Positions 33,687 through 42,640 of a stretch of DNA of 48,600 bases are shown piece by piece. A program made the position numbers and the translations under genes. The notes beneath the pieces are model-generated. The model worked only from the letters and a program-made list of their open reading frames with translations, did not search any database and was not told the DNA's origin. Numbering within the stretch: the first letter of the stretch is position 1; each line of letters starts with the position of its first letter. The DNA is from Bacteroidota bacterium (GTDB taxonomy: Bacteria; Bacteroidota; Bacteroidia; Chitinophagales; Chitinophagaceae), in assembly GCA_013285915.1 (NCBI GenBank), contig JABDGS010000018.1, positions 1 to 48,600 of the forward strand, read 5' to 3'.

Positions 33687-36455
33687 ATGGCTTTTACTGC
33701 GCAAAGTGGAAATTTAACTGACGAAATTACACAGAAGTTAAGCGAGCTCGCTATTGAACTGTCAACCAATTACTGTACCGCTTCTTTCAGTGAAGATGAG
33801 AAGCAAAGCGTAGTTATAAACGATATCTTTACCGAAAAAACTGTCTCAAAACTAAAAAAAACAGGTATTCCTGGAGACAAATTTTACGTTTCAAACATCC
33901 ATCAGCATCGCAATATTCTTATAGTTGGTGCTGGGGCAACGCATGATTCGTACAAATGTATTCCATTAGGCAAAAAAGTTATTGATGAACTATGCAAAGA
34001 ACGAGGTTACGAAAAAGAATTAATCGTACGGGAGTTCAAACAGTCCAGGCGATTAAAAGGCGAATCTGAGCGTGACCCTGATTTTGAGCAAATGCTCGCT
34101 GTCTTAACACAAGAAAAATATTACGGGCCCACTGAACTCAGAAAACAAATCTCAAAGTTTGCCGATTTTCGATATTGCCCAAGCTTGTTTTACGAAATTG
34201 TAGCTCATTTATTTAAACACTCTTTTATAGATGTTATAATCAATTTCAATTTTGATGAGTTGCTGGATAATGTAATAGCAGAGGAAGTTGGCAAAGAAAA
34301 TTATTTTCATATACTTTCAGATGGTGATTGCGTTTCGCTGGATGAAATTATGGTCGATGGTCGATTAAAAATTCCAGTTTATATAAAGCCACATGGCACT
34401 GTGCGCCATAAAAGTTCATTACGGTTTACAAAGGAACAATATATAGATATTCCTGAACAAATCAGGGTTCTTTTAAAAGACCTTATCGAGGGTAACAGGC
34501 AGTGCCAGCCCGTGATTGACAAAGTCAACCTGATATGCGTGGGCTTTAATATGGCAAGTATTGAGATAATGGAAATGCTTGATAAATATTTACCTGGGGG
34601 GTCAAAAATATATCATTTTGCATACGAAAAAAACGATAGCCGGGGTAAGCCCTTTTTTCTACAGGAAGTTCTCCCATCATTTTATGAAAGAGCTGGCGAT
34701 TATAATTTAAACAATACCAAATTTGAAAAAGGTCAGCAATTTCACGACAGTATTTATATCCGCATTCCAGTAGAGGGTTTTATTTCCCCAGAATTATTGA
34801 ACGGTTTTTCAACTCCCTATGCGGAAGTTTTCAGCTATTTGTGGCGGCAAATATACAGTCATTTTAAAGACGACCTTCAACCGAGAAGCATAGGAAGGCA
34901 CGAAATAATCTCTTACCTATTTTATAATACGGATTTTTCTAAAACTTCAACTACATCCGATCATACGCCTTTGCTAAATAATTTGAATCTTCAAATTCAG
35001 CATGAAAAAAATGTCGACTATTTCCTTGATCGGACAATCGTTGAAATAGCACTGGCGCTTAATCGAAATAATGGCATTGCTGAACTGGCACAGCTTTTAA
35101 ACGACAGGGTCGGTATTTATTTCAGTTTATATCAAAATGCCTTTTTTGAAAAAAATAAAAAATATGAAGGTTCAAAGTCAATATATGATTTGCTTAGACA
35201 ATTCGAAAGTAAGACTGATATAACCCGAACCGAAAAAGGTTTTTTTCCGAAAGGAATTTTTCAATTAGATAAATCAATACTAAAAGATCTAAAAAAGGAT
35301 ACATTCTTAAAAAATATTAAAAATGGCAAGGGTGCTTCAAATAATTACAGCAACTTGGATGATAGACTTCAAAGATGGAGAATTGTTCATAATAACTCAA
35401 ATGATGCCGGGTATGAATTAATTATGATCCTTCTTCAAAAATTTTCTGATCTGCTATTTCTTCCAGATTACTGTAATCCCGTTACAACAGTTATTTTGTA
35501 TCGGCTATTCACCTGTAAATTACTCTCTGGTCAATTTGTCGATAATTTCAAAAAAAACTATGATAAAATTATTTATAATGGGAAGCTGTATAGTGACGTG
35601 AAGTATTTTCGATTTCGCAAAAAAGGAAAAAATAGATGTGGGATAGAAATGATTGACGAATTGATAAGATTATTTGATAAATCTGAACGCAGTTCTGTAG
35701 GTTACTTTTCAATTCGCCCTAAATTTAACGACCCAAAAAATTTTCTTTCCGAAAGTTTTTCCAGAAGCAGGCTACTTCATACAAACTTGGCCCTTGAATA
35801 TAATTTCAGAAAATTATTTTTACAACATTTAAATGATTGGGATATAGCATTCATTATTTCCGAAAAAAGTAGTTGCTTTGGCTTTTTAGAGTACCTGACC
35901 GAGAAAAAAGATTTTTCTGGCAAGCAGATAGTGGTAATAAACGCGTACGAGGCGATAAAGCAGTTGCATAGCATTGATGAAAAGCGTGTGTTTGCAGCGA
36001 GATTAAATGATTTAAATACCAGGCAACAGAGCATTTATATTAAACAGCTTAACAAGGCTGCCTTAAAAAGAAATTCTTTTTTAATAGATACCTATTCTTT
36101 GCCTGCAAACCAACATAATCATCATTTAATGCTATTTGTAAAAAAAGAACGCGGCGCAAATCTTCCTATCTATGTTTATGAGCGGAAAAAGCCACCGGAA
36201 GAAACCTGTTTTGGTATGATTGGCGCAATATATATGTATAGGCAAGGTTTTTCAAATAGTATAAATCCGCTTTTTATCGGTAAAGACTATTATACAGGAA
36301 ACAACACTGAAAAACCGATGGAGAATGATTTCAAAAAATTATTGCGAATTGTTTCAAAAATTTATTGTCGAGCTATCCGGTTTAAAGAGTTTCCGGAAAG
36401 CGATGATATAGATACAGATTTTAAAGATTACCTAGGTCAAATGTTAGACAAATAG
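33687..36455 (+). CDS. SIR2-domain protein with a large unassigned C-terminal region, probable anti-phage effector
   Basis: This 922-residue protein has an N-terminal SIR2 domain of the SIR2_2 kind used in defence systems, residues about 73-330. The nucleotide-binding loop is LIVGAGATHD (78-87), the catalytic region contains INFNFDEL (Asn188, Asp190) and KPHGTVRH with His236, and a late strand reads VNLICVGFN. Such domains hydrolyse NAD+ to stop growth of infected cells in several systems (Thoeris, DSR, SIR2-HerA, SIR2-Argonaute). The C-terminal 590 residues (about 335-922) match nothing I recognise; the end (NHHLMLFVKKER, GAIYMYRQGFSNS) is conserved-looking and could be a sensor. No partner gene lies within reach on either side. 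The gene is clearly richer in A/T than its neighbours and stands alone, which suggests recent gain. Confidence 0.85.
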   Translation: MAFTAQSGNLTDEITQKLSELAIELSTNYCTASFSEDEKQSVVINDIFTEKTVSKLKKTGIPGDKFYVSNIHQHRNILIVGAGATHDSYKCIPLGKKVIDELCKERGYEKELIVREFKQSRRLKGESERDPDFEQMLAVLTQEKYYGPTELRKQISKFADFRYCPSLFYEIVAHLFKHSFIDVIINFNFDELLDNVIAEEVGKENYFHILSDGDCVSLDEIMVDGRLKIPVYIKPHGTVRHKSSLRFTKEQYIDIPEQIRVLLKDLIEGNRQCQPVIDKVNLICVGFNMASIEIMEMLDKYLPGGSKIYHFAYEKNDSRGKPFFLQEVLPSFYERAGDYNLNNTKFEKGQQFHDSIYIRIPVEGFISPELLNGFSTPYAEVFSYLWRQIYSHFKDDLQPRSIGRHEIISYLFYNTDFSKTSTTSDHTPLLNNLNLQIQHEKNVDYFLDRTIVEIALALNRNNGIAELAQLLNDRVGIYFSLYQNAFFEKNKKYEGSKSIYDLLRQFESKTDITRTEKGFFPKGIFQLDKSILKDLKKDTFLKNIKNGKGASNNYSNLDDRLQRWRIVHNNSNDAGYELIMILLQKFSDLLFLPDYCNPVTTVILYRLFTCKLLSGQFVDNFKKNYDKIIYNGKLYSDVKYFRFRKKGKNRCGIEMIDELIRLFDKSERSSVGYFSIRPKFNDPKNFLSESFSRSRLLHTNLALEYNFRKLFLQHLNDWDIAFIISEKSSCFGFLEYLTEKKDFSGKQIVVINAYEAIKQLHSIDEKRVFAARLNDLNTRQQSIYIKQLNKAALKRNSFLIDTYSLPANQHNHHLMLFVKKERGANLPIYVYERKKPPEETCFGMIGAIYMYRQGFSNSINPLFIGKDYYTGNNTEKPMENDFKKLLRIVSKIYCRAIRFKEFPESDDIDTDFKDYLGQMLDK

Positions 36456-36500
36456 TTCGATATCAGATTTGCTTATACATTAATTACACATAAACAAGGC

Positions 36501-37484
36501 TTATTTCGGCTGGTGCATTATCAATTGGTTAATTACAACCTCTACAACAAACGGGTTTTCTTTTTCAATTAAATAAGCCTGCTGTTTGCCTTCATTGCTC
36601 CAGGTGTTGCTGCCATCTGCCGCCACTATTATATGGCCGTACTGAAGCTTATAATAAGATTCATAGCCGCCACAGGCGGTTAATACCGCAGTTTCATCCC
36701 AGCTCATGCGGCCAAGACTGTCTTCGGCCGCCATGGGAATGCTTATGCTGAATACTTTTTTCACCGGGCTGTTTGCAATAAGCGGGTTATGTATCAGTGG
36801 AATACCCGCCTTTATTTTTACGCCAATTTCAAAACCGCTGAATATTATGGGTGTTGGCCAGTTGGTGTAGGTATATTGCGATGCCGGTGCATCCTGGTTT
36901 ACATTAAATTCTGAGCCAGCGGGAAACCTGCCGCCCATACATACAAGTTGTTTTACTTTTTGTGCCACCAGTGCCTTACCATCAAGCGGTGAATATTTAT
37001 CTGCCTTTGATTGCAGCAGGTTGGAAAGGTTGGTAAGAAAGCCTACCGTAACAATAACAACACTTTTATCAGGCTGGGAGGCTAATGCTTTGCGATACAC
37101 TTCAATAGCATCAGGCACATCGTCATTACTTTTTATTTTATGCGGAAACTTTGCCAGCAGCGTATCCGTCCAGTGCTGAAAATCACGCAACTCAAGTGCC
37201 TTGCCCTTTGGCACGCCTATGGGTATGTTTGGCTTTTTAAAGTACGTATTAAAAACATTCATTACACCAGCAACACCAGCATACTTTGTGCTGGCGACTG
37301 TTGCAAGTATATTTACTTTGCCACTATCGGCAAACGCATGCAGAATAGTTATGGCACCCACATCATCATAGTCCGGCCCCATATCACTGTCAAAAATAAT
37401 GGGTGCAGGCGTGGTGGCTTTTTGTGCCTGCACCAAAGCAAAACAAATGATCAAACAAGCACTTGCAAATAATTTTTGTATCAT
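36501..37484 (-). CDS. Secreted inosine/uridine-type nucleoside hydrolase
   Basis: This 327-residue enzyme hydrolyses the N-glycosidic bond of nucleosides, releasing base and ribose. A signal peptide (ACLIICFALVQAQ) puts it outside the cytoplasm, unlike most bacterial members. The calcium-binding Asp cluster is in IIFDSDMGPDYDDVGA, with later family segments VTVGFLTNLSNLL, MGGRFPAGSEFNVNQDAPAS and the C-terminal WDETAVLTACGG. The 117-bp space to the next gene is filled with repeat sequence. The GRP-type transporter is upstream on the same strand, and the cyanophycinase-like gene before that, so salvage of sugar or base from outside is possible. Confidence 0.92.
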   Translation of the reverse strand: MIQKLFASACLIICFALVQAQKATTPAPIIFDSDMGPDYDDVGAITILHAFADSGKVNILATVASTKYAGVAGVMNVFNTYFKKPNIPIGVPKGKALELRDFQHWTDTLLAKFPHKIKSNDDVPDAIEVYRKALASQPDKSVVIVTVGFLTNLSNLLQSKADKYSPLDGKALVAQKVKQLVCMGGRFPAGSEFNVNQDAPASQYTYTNWPTPIIFSGFEIGVKIKAGIPLIHNPLIANSPVKKVFSISIPMAAEDSLGRMSWDETAVLTACGGYESYYKLQYGHIIVAADGSNTWSNEGKQQAYLIEKENPFVVEVVINQLIMHQPK

Positions 37485-37499
37485 AATGTGTTATATTAA

Positions 37500-37610
37500 T
37501 TGAACGCTGATTATCAGGATTTGAAGGATAACCGCAGGTAAAAAATGATTTCAAAAATCTGCAATCGCCTCCAAAGGAGTCCGTGGGACAATCTGCAATC
37601 TCAAAGTCCT
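37500..37610. repeat. Dispersed AATCTGCAATC repeat, third locus
   Basis: TTGAACGCTGATTATCAGGA (37499-37518) and two copies of AATCTGCAATC (about 37557 and 37592) match the type seen at 6216-6360. Located between the transporter and nucleoside hydrolase genes. Confidence 0.6.
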
Positions 37611-38602
37611 GCATAGATCACCAGCCCCAGCCCTGCTATAAAGAATAAAAACATCGCCGTAAAATAACCATCTGTTCCTTTCGGCGCATATTTAAATTCT
37701 TTCCAGATAAATACGCCCCATAACGCCGCTACTAATGTTGCCCCTTGTCCCAGGCCGTACGATATCGCAGTACCTGCTTTGCCTGCGGCAATAAGATTTA
37801 ATGAATTTCCTATGCCCCAAATGATGCCGCCTAACACGCCTACCATGTGTGTACCAAAACGTCCTTTAAAGTAGGCGGCATAATTAGTTGGTGTGCCCTG
37901 CAATGGTTTGCGCATTAGTATGGTGTTGAAGATAAAGTTGCTTAAAAAAATACCAACAGAAAAAATAAATACAGCCGTATAAGGCGTCATTTTACCTGCT
38001 GCCGGGCTTTCAAAATTATCAAGGTCCATTGACGCTGCTATAAAACGATAGAAGAACGACATAAGCACACCTGCGATCAACGAAATGACAATTCCCTTGG
38101 GCGATGGTTTTTGCCCGCCTGTTGACGAGCGCCTATAAGCAATTGCATTTATAACGATTGCGACGGCTACCAATGCAACGCCTGTAAATAAATAAACCGG
38201 GCTGCCCTTTTGTGAAGCATAAAAGTTCACCAACACACCCAGCACCAGGGCTAGCCCAATAGCTACGGGGAAGGCAACTGCCATACCCGCAATTGCAATA
38301 GCTGCTGAGAACAATATGTTAGCCGCATTAAAAATTACGCCGCCCGCTAAAGCGCTGCCAATATTATATGCATCTGCCTGGTGCAGGTCATCTAAAAAGC
38401 CCCTACCCTTATCACCCGTACTGCCAAGTGTAAATGCGGATATTACCGAGAACAATACGATGCCTATAACATAGTCCCAGTAAAATAATTCAAAGCGCCA
38501 GGTTTTGCTGGCTAATTTTTGCGTATTGGCCCACGATCCCCAGCAGAGCATGGTAATGATGCAGAAGAAAACTGCAGCGCCATAATTTTGAACAATGAAC
38601 AT
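37601..38602 (-). CDS. GRP-type sugar or DMT-like transporter, ten transmembrane segments
   Basis: This is a multi-span membrane protein of 333 residues in the drug/metabolite-transporter superfamily, nearest in type to GRP glucose/rhamnose uptake proteins and plant ureide permeases. The ATG at 38602 (MFIVQNYGAAVFFCI) is preferred over an upstream ATG at 38647. Marks include CWGSWANTQKLASKTWRFELFYWDY, in short GSWANTQK and FYWDYVIG, the AFPVAIGLALVLGVLVN helix, GGIIWGIGNSLNLIAA and AISYGLGQGATLVAALWGVFIWKEF. About ten hydrophobic helices can be counted. Together with the nucleoside hydrolase downstream it may import a sugar, ribose or nucleobase. Confidence 0.9.
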   Translation of the reverse strand: MFIVQNYGAAVFFCIITMLCWGSWANTQKLASKTWRFELFYWDYVIGIVLFSVISAFTLGSTGDKGRGFLDDLHQADAYNIGSALAGGVIFNAANILFSAAIAIAGMAVAFPVAIGLALVLGVLVNFYASQKGSPVYLFTGVALVAVAIVINAIAYRRSSTGGQKPSPKGIVISLIAGVLMSFFYRFIAASMDLDNFESPAAGKMTPYTAVFIFSVGIFLSNFIFNTILMRKPLQGTPTNYAAYFKGRFGTHMVGVLGGIIWGIGNSLNLIAAGKAGTAISYGLGQGATLVAALWGVFIWKEFKYAPKGTDGYFTAMFLFFIAGLGLVIYAGL

Positions 38603-38628
38603 ATTGCAAGCGTTTGGTTGCGTTGATG

Positions 38629-38761
38629 GTGAAACGTCAATCGTCAATCGTGAATTACGATGCGGTTTTAAACGTCTCTACAAAAAATAGCTGTAAAAAT
38701 GGAAGCCTGCTGGCACCAATTGCATCGTCTCACGTTTCACGATTGACGATTCACGTTTCAC
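38629..38761. repeat. Inverted repeat of the GTGAAACGTCAATCGTCAATCG type
   Basis: Arms at 38629-38654 and 38736-38761 are 26 nt long and match at all but one position. The same words (CGTCTCACGTTTCACG) occur again near 46035-46190 as a second inverted repeat. Confidence 0.85.
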
Positions 38762-38762
38762 T

Positions 38763-39611
38763 TTACTTAAGCCACATCACATCCCCGTCGGCTAATATAG
38801 CCATATTTATATCTTTCCACTTTATTTGCCCTCTCGCATTTATGCTTAACCCCTGTGGGTTTGAAAAAACTATTACCTGGCTTTCACCGGCAACAGTTAT
38901 TTTCTTTCCTTCCACAATAATAGCTGTTGACTCATCAATGCCAATACACGGAAACGACGGGTATTTGGCCAATGCCGAAATTAAGCGGTTATACCTGCTG
39001 CGTTTTATAAAGTGCTGGTCAACAATAACCGAGTCAATCATGCCCAGCCCTTCTTTTATTTCCATGTTACCATCAACTATTTTCCTGTAAGTCTCGTGGT
39101 AAGCAGTATCACCCAGCAATTCATTGCCTGTTATCATGTACCGGTTCATCACGGCTGCACCTGCACTGCTGCCACTAATGGTTGCGCCTTTATTATATGC
39201 CCTGTGTATAGCACCATAAACCGGCGTATGCAACACTGCCCGCATAAAGCGCGCCTGGTCGCCACCGCAAATAAAAATAAGCTTTGCATTTTCCAGGGAG
39301 TCAACCCATTGTTTATTATTTACCTTATCTGCCGAAAAGTTTAAATAAGCAATTGTGTTGGTGCACAGTTTATCAATATCCTCTTTAAAATAGTAATATG
39401 AGCTATCGGGCTCACTGCTTGCCATAGGCAATACTGCAACATAATCACTCTTTTGCAGGTTTGCCGCAGCCAGCAGGCTTTTCATAAGCGCGCTCGTTCT
39501 ATCACCACCGCCTATTATAAATAGCTTGCCTTTTGGTTCTGCAGTAGATTTCTGCGCCTTGGTGATATTATAGCACAGGGCTAATAAAATTGCAGCTACG
39601 CAAAATCTCAT
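38763..39611 (-). CDS. Secreted cyanophycinase-like serine peptidase (family S51)
   Basis: This 282-residue protein belongs to the cyanophycinase branch of peptidase family S51. A signal peptide ends at NITKAQ. The nucleophile Ser149 is in ISGSSAGAAVMN, preceded by LIFICGGDQARFM, and a conserved IGIDESTAIIVEG lies near the C-terminus; the latter two are family marks. Catalytic His is expected in DQHFIKRSRYNRL. The enzyme should cut beta-aspartyl-arginine polymer or related dipeptides; as it is exported, it would act on external polymer. The inverted repeat at 38629-38761 ends right at its stop codon. Confidence 0.92.
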   Translation of the reverse strand: MRFCVAAILLALCYNITKAQKSTAEPKGKLFIIGGGDRTSALMKSLLAAANLQKSDYVAVLPMASSEPDSSYYYFKEDIDKLCTNTIAYLNFSADKVNNKQWVDSLENAKLIFICGGDQARFMRAVLHTPVYGAIHRAYNKGATISGSSAGAAVMNRYMITGNELLGDTAYHETYRKIVDGNMEIKEGLGMIDSVIVDQHFIKRSRYNRLISALAKYPSFPCIGIDESTAIIVEGKKITVAGESQVIVFSNPQGLSINARGQIKWKDINMAILADGDVMWLK

Positions 39612-39634
39612 GCAGTTTATTTATAAACTGAAAG

Positions 39635-40078
39635 CTATGCTAAATCAACATTTCCGTCAATAAATTTTTTACTAAATGTAAAAGCATTAATACGCCAGCC
39701 CTGCGATAGTTTTATAAGCTTCAAAATATAACTGCCCACAAATACGCGGGTATTATTGCCGGATGGGTGCTGCCTGTAGTGGTATGCAATGCCATAGCAG
39801 TTTACAACAGCAGCTTCGCCGGTAACCGCAACATTAAAATTTCCCGTTTGGTGGTGCACATGTTCAAGTGGTTTTAACCCCTCATCCCACGCGGCGGTAA
39901 TAGCTGTTGAGGGCAACATTGCAGGTTCGCCGCCAGCAAGCGATGTCATATCAAACAGCACATCTTTTGTAAAAACCTCGTTCAAAATCCCCTGCCAGTT
40001 CCTGGTGTCGGTGTAGACAAACAACTTATTTACAACAGATAGAATTTCATCTTTTTCAATTAATAATTCTAAACTCAT
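39635..40078 (-). CDS. NTF2-like (SnoaL-type) protein
   Basis: This 147-residue protein has the fold of NTF2-like/SnoaL proteins: an N-terminal helix (LIEKDEILSVVNKLFVYTDTRNWQG, in short VVNKLFVYTD and RNWQGI), DVLFDMTSLAGGEP, and strands HHQTGNFNVAVTGEAAVV, then YHYRQHP, FVGSYILKLIKLSQGWRI. Taking the ATG at 40078 (MSLELLIEK) gives a normal start; six extra residues would come from 40096. These proteins often bind small molecules or act as isomerases, but without clear catalytic residues the role is unknown. It lies 23 bp upstream of the cyanophycinase gene and may be co-transcribed. Confidence 0.88.
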   Translation of the reverse strand: MSLELLIEKDEILSVVNKLFVYTDTRNWQGILNEVFTKDVLFDMTSLAGGEPAMLPSTAITAAWDEGLKPLEHVHHQTGNFNVAVTGEAAVVNCYGIAYHYRQHPSGNNTRVFVGSYILKLIKLSQGWRINAFTFSKKFIDGNVDLA

Positions 40079-40149
40079 AGGTAATTTTTTGAACAAAGAT
40101 ATTTAATTCAAAAAAATTACCTTCTTCCTCAATTCCGGTTACTAATAGC

Positions 40150-40183
40150 AAAAGCCCTTCACAAATGCTATGTGAAAGGCTTT
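40150..40183 (-). terminator. Terminator after the S41 protease gene
   Basis: On the minus strand AAAGCCTTTCACATAGCATT followed by TGTGAAGGGCTTTT forms a hairpin of about 12 bp (with one bulge) ending in TTTT. It lies about 50 bp after the stop codon at 40232. Confidence 0.8.
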
Positions 40184-40231
40184 CTATTCCCACTGCAACA
40201 CACTATTGTCCGGGCAAGCACATCGTCACCA

Positions 40232-41488
40232 CTATTGCAGCAGGCTTAAGGCTTTATCCAATTGCGGATCATCTATATTATTATTTCGAAGGAACACCGT
40301 ATTAAGGGTTTGCTTAACCTCATAATCAGGCGGAAAGCCTTTGCCTTCATAAATTTTGTCATCAATGTATTTAAACATGGTTGATGATGTATAGGCGTTG
40401 CCATAGTAAGTAGCATTACCGGTTTCAATATTTGTAAATACTTTTCCAAAATTAAATGAGCCGGCATTAAACACTGAGTTATCTGTTAGCGGACCATTGG
40501 CGCCCCAGGTTGTATCGCCCACTACTTTTGTATTAGGCAGTTGCTTTAAGGCCATGGTGGTTATTTCAGCCATACTTACTGATTCGCCGTCAGCAAGAAC
40601 AACAATTGGCTTTGTAAATGCTGTTGCCCCAGCTCTTGGTGTTACAATAGCAGGTGCCCATGGCGTATAATCAAGCCTGCCGGTACCACTTTTTGAACGT
40701 GTATAACCAAACTGCAATGGGCTTGATATAAGGCTGCCGACTAAAAAGTTGAGGTCCTGTATATCGCCACCGCCATTACCGCGAACGTCTATCACCAGCC
40801 CTGTTACTGTACCACTATTCAGCTTGTTAAAAAAATAATCAAGCACGGCTTTTATTTTTGCTGACCCGCCCTGGTATTCTGCAGCCAAGGCAAATTTGCT
40901 GAATGACAGGTACAGATCATTGGTACCAGTTATCATACCGGCTACAGCATACATATCTTTGTTATCGCCCGTGGTATCAACACCAACAATTTTGTCGCCT
41001 AAGTATAATGAGTCAAGTGCGTTGGTATAATAAAAGTGGCCGTCGATACTTGGACTAAACGGAGCGGTACCAAAAACATTTTCAATAAATGATACGTTTT
41101 TAAGTTTCCTGTCATGTGCAGGCTGTATATAACCTCCATCCGGAAACAATGTGTAGTGAGAATCACTTAAGCCGTCAACCATATTTTTAAAATACCCAAC
41201 AGCTTTTTCGTTATCTGCAGAATCATACAAATTAAGTTTTGCAAATAAGGGGGCATATACGGTGTGCATGTTATCCCAGTTGGTGGTGTCAATGCTCCAG
41301 AACACGTAGTTGTTGTTCATGTTTGTCCAAAAATCTTCAAACACCTGGCTAAAATTACCTGCTGCGGCACTGCCTGTTTGATTGGTGGTGCTTATTTCTT
41401 TATGGCATGATGAGGCAAACAATATTATGAAAAACAATGCTGCTATTGAAAAGCGATATTTATATATATGGTTAAAATAATTTTTCAT
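40232..41488 (-). CDS. S41 family peptidase, lipoprotein
   Basis: This 418-residue protein is a C-terminal-processing-like serine peptidase. The lipobox FASSC marks Cys28 for lipidation. Family regions are the N-terminal helical part (FEDFWTNMNNNYVFW), a short PDZ-like region (LGDKIVGVDTTGDN) and the catalytic core LVIDVRGNGGGDIQDLNF, then VLADGESVSMAEITTMALK with the nucleophile Ser305 (SMAE). The lysine expected a few turns later is in ALKQLPNTKVVGDTTWGANG. It is preceded on the same strand, 41 bp away, by a beta-barrel protein gene, and a terminator follows. Substrate proteins in the envelope are unknown. Confidence 0.91.
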   Translation of the reverse strand: MKNYFNHIYKYRFSIAALFFIILFASSCHKEISTTNQTGSAAAGNFSQVFEDFWTNMNNNYVFWSIDTTNWDNMHTVYAPLFAKLNLYDSADNEKAVGYFKNMVDGLSDSHYTLFPDGGYIQPAHDRKLKNVSFIENVFGTAPFSPSIDGHFYYTNALDSLYLGDKIVGVDTTGDNKDMYAVAGMITGTNDLYLSFSKFALAAEYQGGSAKIKAVLDYFFNKLNSGTVTGLVIDVRGNGGGDIQDLNFLVGSLISSPLQFGYTRSKSGTGRLDYTPWAPAIVTPRAGATAFTKPIVVLADGESVSMAEITTMALKQLPNTKVVGDTTWGANGPLTDNSVFNAGSFNFGKVFTNIETGNATYYGNAYTSSTMFKYIDDKIYEGKGFPPDYEVKQTLNTVFLRNNNIDDPQLDKALSLLQ

Positions 41489-41529
41489 GTGTATACAATT
41501 TTTACAAAGCTGAAAGAATGTTGATCTTC

Positions 41530-42294
41530 TTATTGATAGCCGCTTTTACCGAGATTAAATAATACGCCCACGCTAAAAACATAAGTTTGGTTATACCGCG
41601 GCACCTGCCCGGTTTCATATTTTTTCTGCTGGTCGGTAAGTGCGTTGTAAAATGTTGCCTCTCCAAATAACTGGTACGCATCATTCAACTGGTAACTTAT
41701 ACCTGCCCCCGCAAGCAAGCCCAATTCAATCCTGTTATCCTTCGTGGTATTAAACTGGTACTTTTCGTTATAGCTGTAAGGAGTATATTCATCAAAAACA
41801 TTATTGGGTTGCGCGTTGCTTGTAAGGTTTGTATAGGCCGGCTGGTTTAGTATATTGGGCATCACCCCTTTTACATGTGCAGTAAGCCAGTACCCTGCAT
41901 ATCCGCCTGCATCCACAAACCCGCGCAGTTGTTCTCCACCGAATGAAAAATGTGCCATAAGCGGCAGTTGAACATAACCATTGGTGTTGTTTTGATAAAC
42001 GCCCTGGTAAAAATCTGTACGCTGCATTTGATAATTTTTTTGCATGTAACCCGGCGTTGCTTTTACTGCAAACCAGTCAGTAACTGAATACATTACAGGC
42101 ACTGCAGCCCCAAAGCCCGGCAATGCGTTATACCGCGTGGATACAAGGTTTGAAACATTGGTTAAAAGATAATTGTTGGTATAACCCGCACTTACACCAA
42201 TGGAAAATTGCGCATTAATTTTGGTATTGCAGCATATTGCTATTATAAGCATAGCACTGCCATACGCCACTTTTTGTTGTAGCCTTTGCTTCAT
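41530..42294 (-). CDS. Porin-like outer-membrane beta-barrel protein
   Basis: This 254-residue protein has a signal peptide (IIAICCNTKINAQ) and alternating-residue strands along its length, in the style of the outer-membrane beta-barrel (PorT/OmpW-like, OMP_b-brl_2) families: FSIGVSAGYTNNYLL, WFAVKATPGYMQKNY, YVQLPLMAHFSFGGEQL, RIELGLLAGAGISYQL, QLFGEATFYNAL and the terminal strand QTYVFSVGVLFNLG. It probably spans the outer membrane as an 8- to 10-stranded barrel and serves in adhesion or as minor porin. It forms a two-gene unit with the S41 protease. Confidence 0.85.
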   Translation of the reverse strand: MKQRLQQKVAYGSAMLIIAICCNTKINAQFSIGVSAGYTNNYLLTNVSNLVSTRYNALPGFGAAVPVMYSVTDWFAVKATPGYMQKNYQMQRTDFYQGVYQNNTNGYVQLPLMAHFSFGGEQLRGFVDAGGYAGYWLTAHVKGVMPNILNQPAYTNLTSNAQPNNVFDEYTPYSYNEKYQFNTTKDNRIELGLLAGAGISYQLNDAYQLFGEATFYNALTDQQKKYETGQVPRYNQTYVFSVGVLFNLGKSGYQ

Positions 42295-42640
42295 GTAACT
42301 ATTATTTTACAAGTCAAAAAAAAATATTGCAGCAGGTTGGTTAGCTTTATATATAGAACGTAAATTCTTTATTCTAAGTGGGTTGACCATTACAGTTTAA
42401 GTTTGTGTTAACAATATTGCATACAGTGTTTATATTATCGTAATTTATTGCCGCAATGTTTTAATATTTTTTTTATGTGCTTGCTTCAATTACAATTAAA
42501 ACGCCGCAAGAAAATAAATAATATGCATCCATTGTGAACTGCCGGTGAATGCTTAAAACACATAGACAAAAGTTTCATCAATAAAAAAGCCATCAATATT
42601 ATTATACATATTGATGGCCTTTTATTATAAATTAATGTAA
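42295..42640. other. Gap of 346 bp between the barrel protein and the TonB receptor
   Basis: A/T-rich. Holds the terminator at 42583-42625 and the promoter region of the barrel protein; no gene or other repeat is seen. Confidence 0.45.
42583..42625 (-). terminator. Terminator after the TonB receptor gene
   Basis: GCCATCAATAT (42589-42599) pairs with ATATTGATGGC (42608-42618), an 11-bp stem with an 8-nt loop. TTTTTT on the minus strand and a T-rich tail on the other side make it usable from both directions. It lies 16 bp after the TonB receptor stop codon. Confidence 0.9.

Noticed and set aside
36000-36330. Phospholipase-D-like HKD motif at the C-terminus of the SIR2 protein
   Set aside because: NHHLMLFVKK and the later SNSIN look superficially like HxKxxxxD and GSxN, but the lysine and aspartate are not at the right places.
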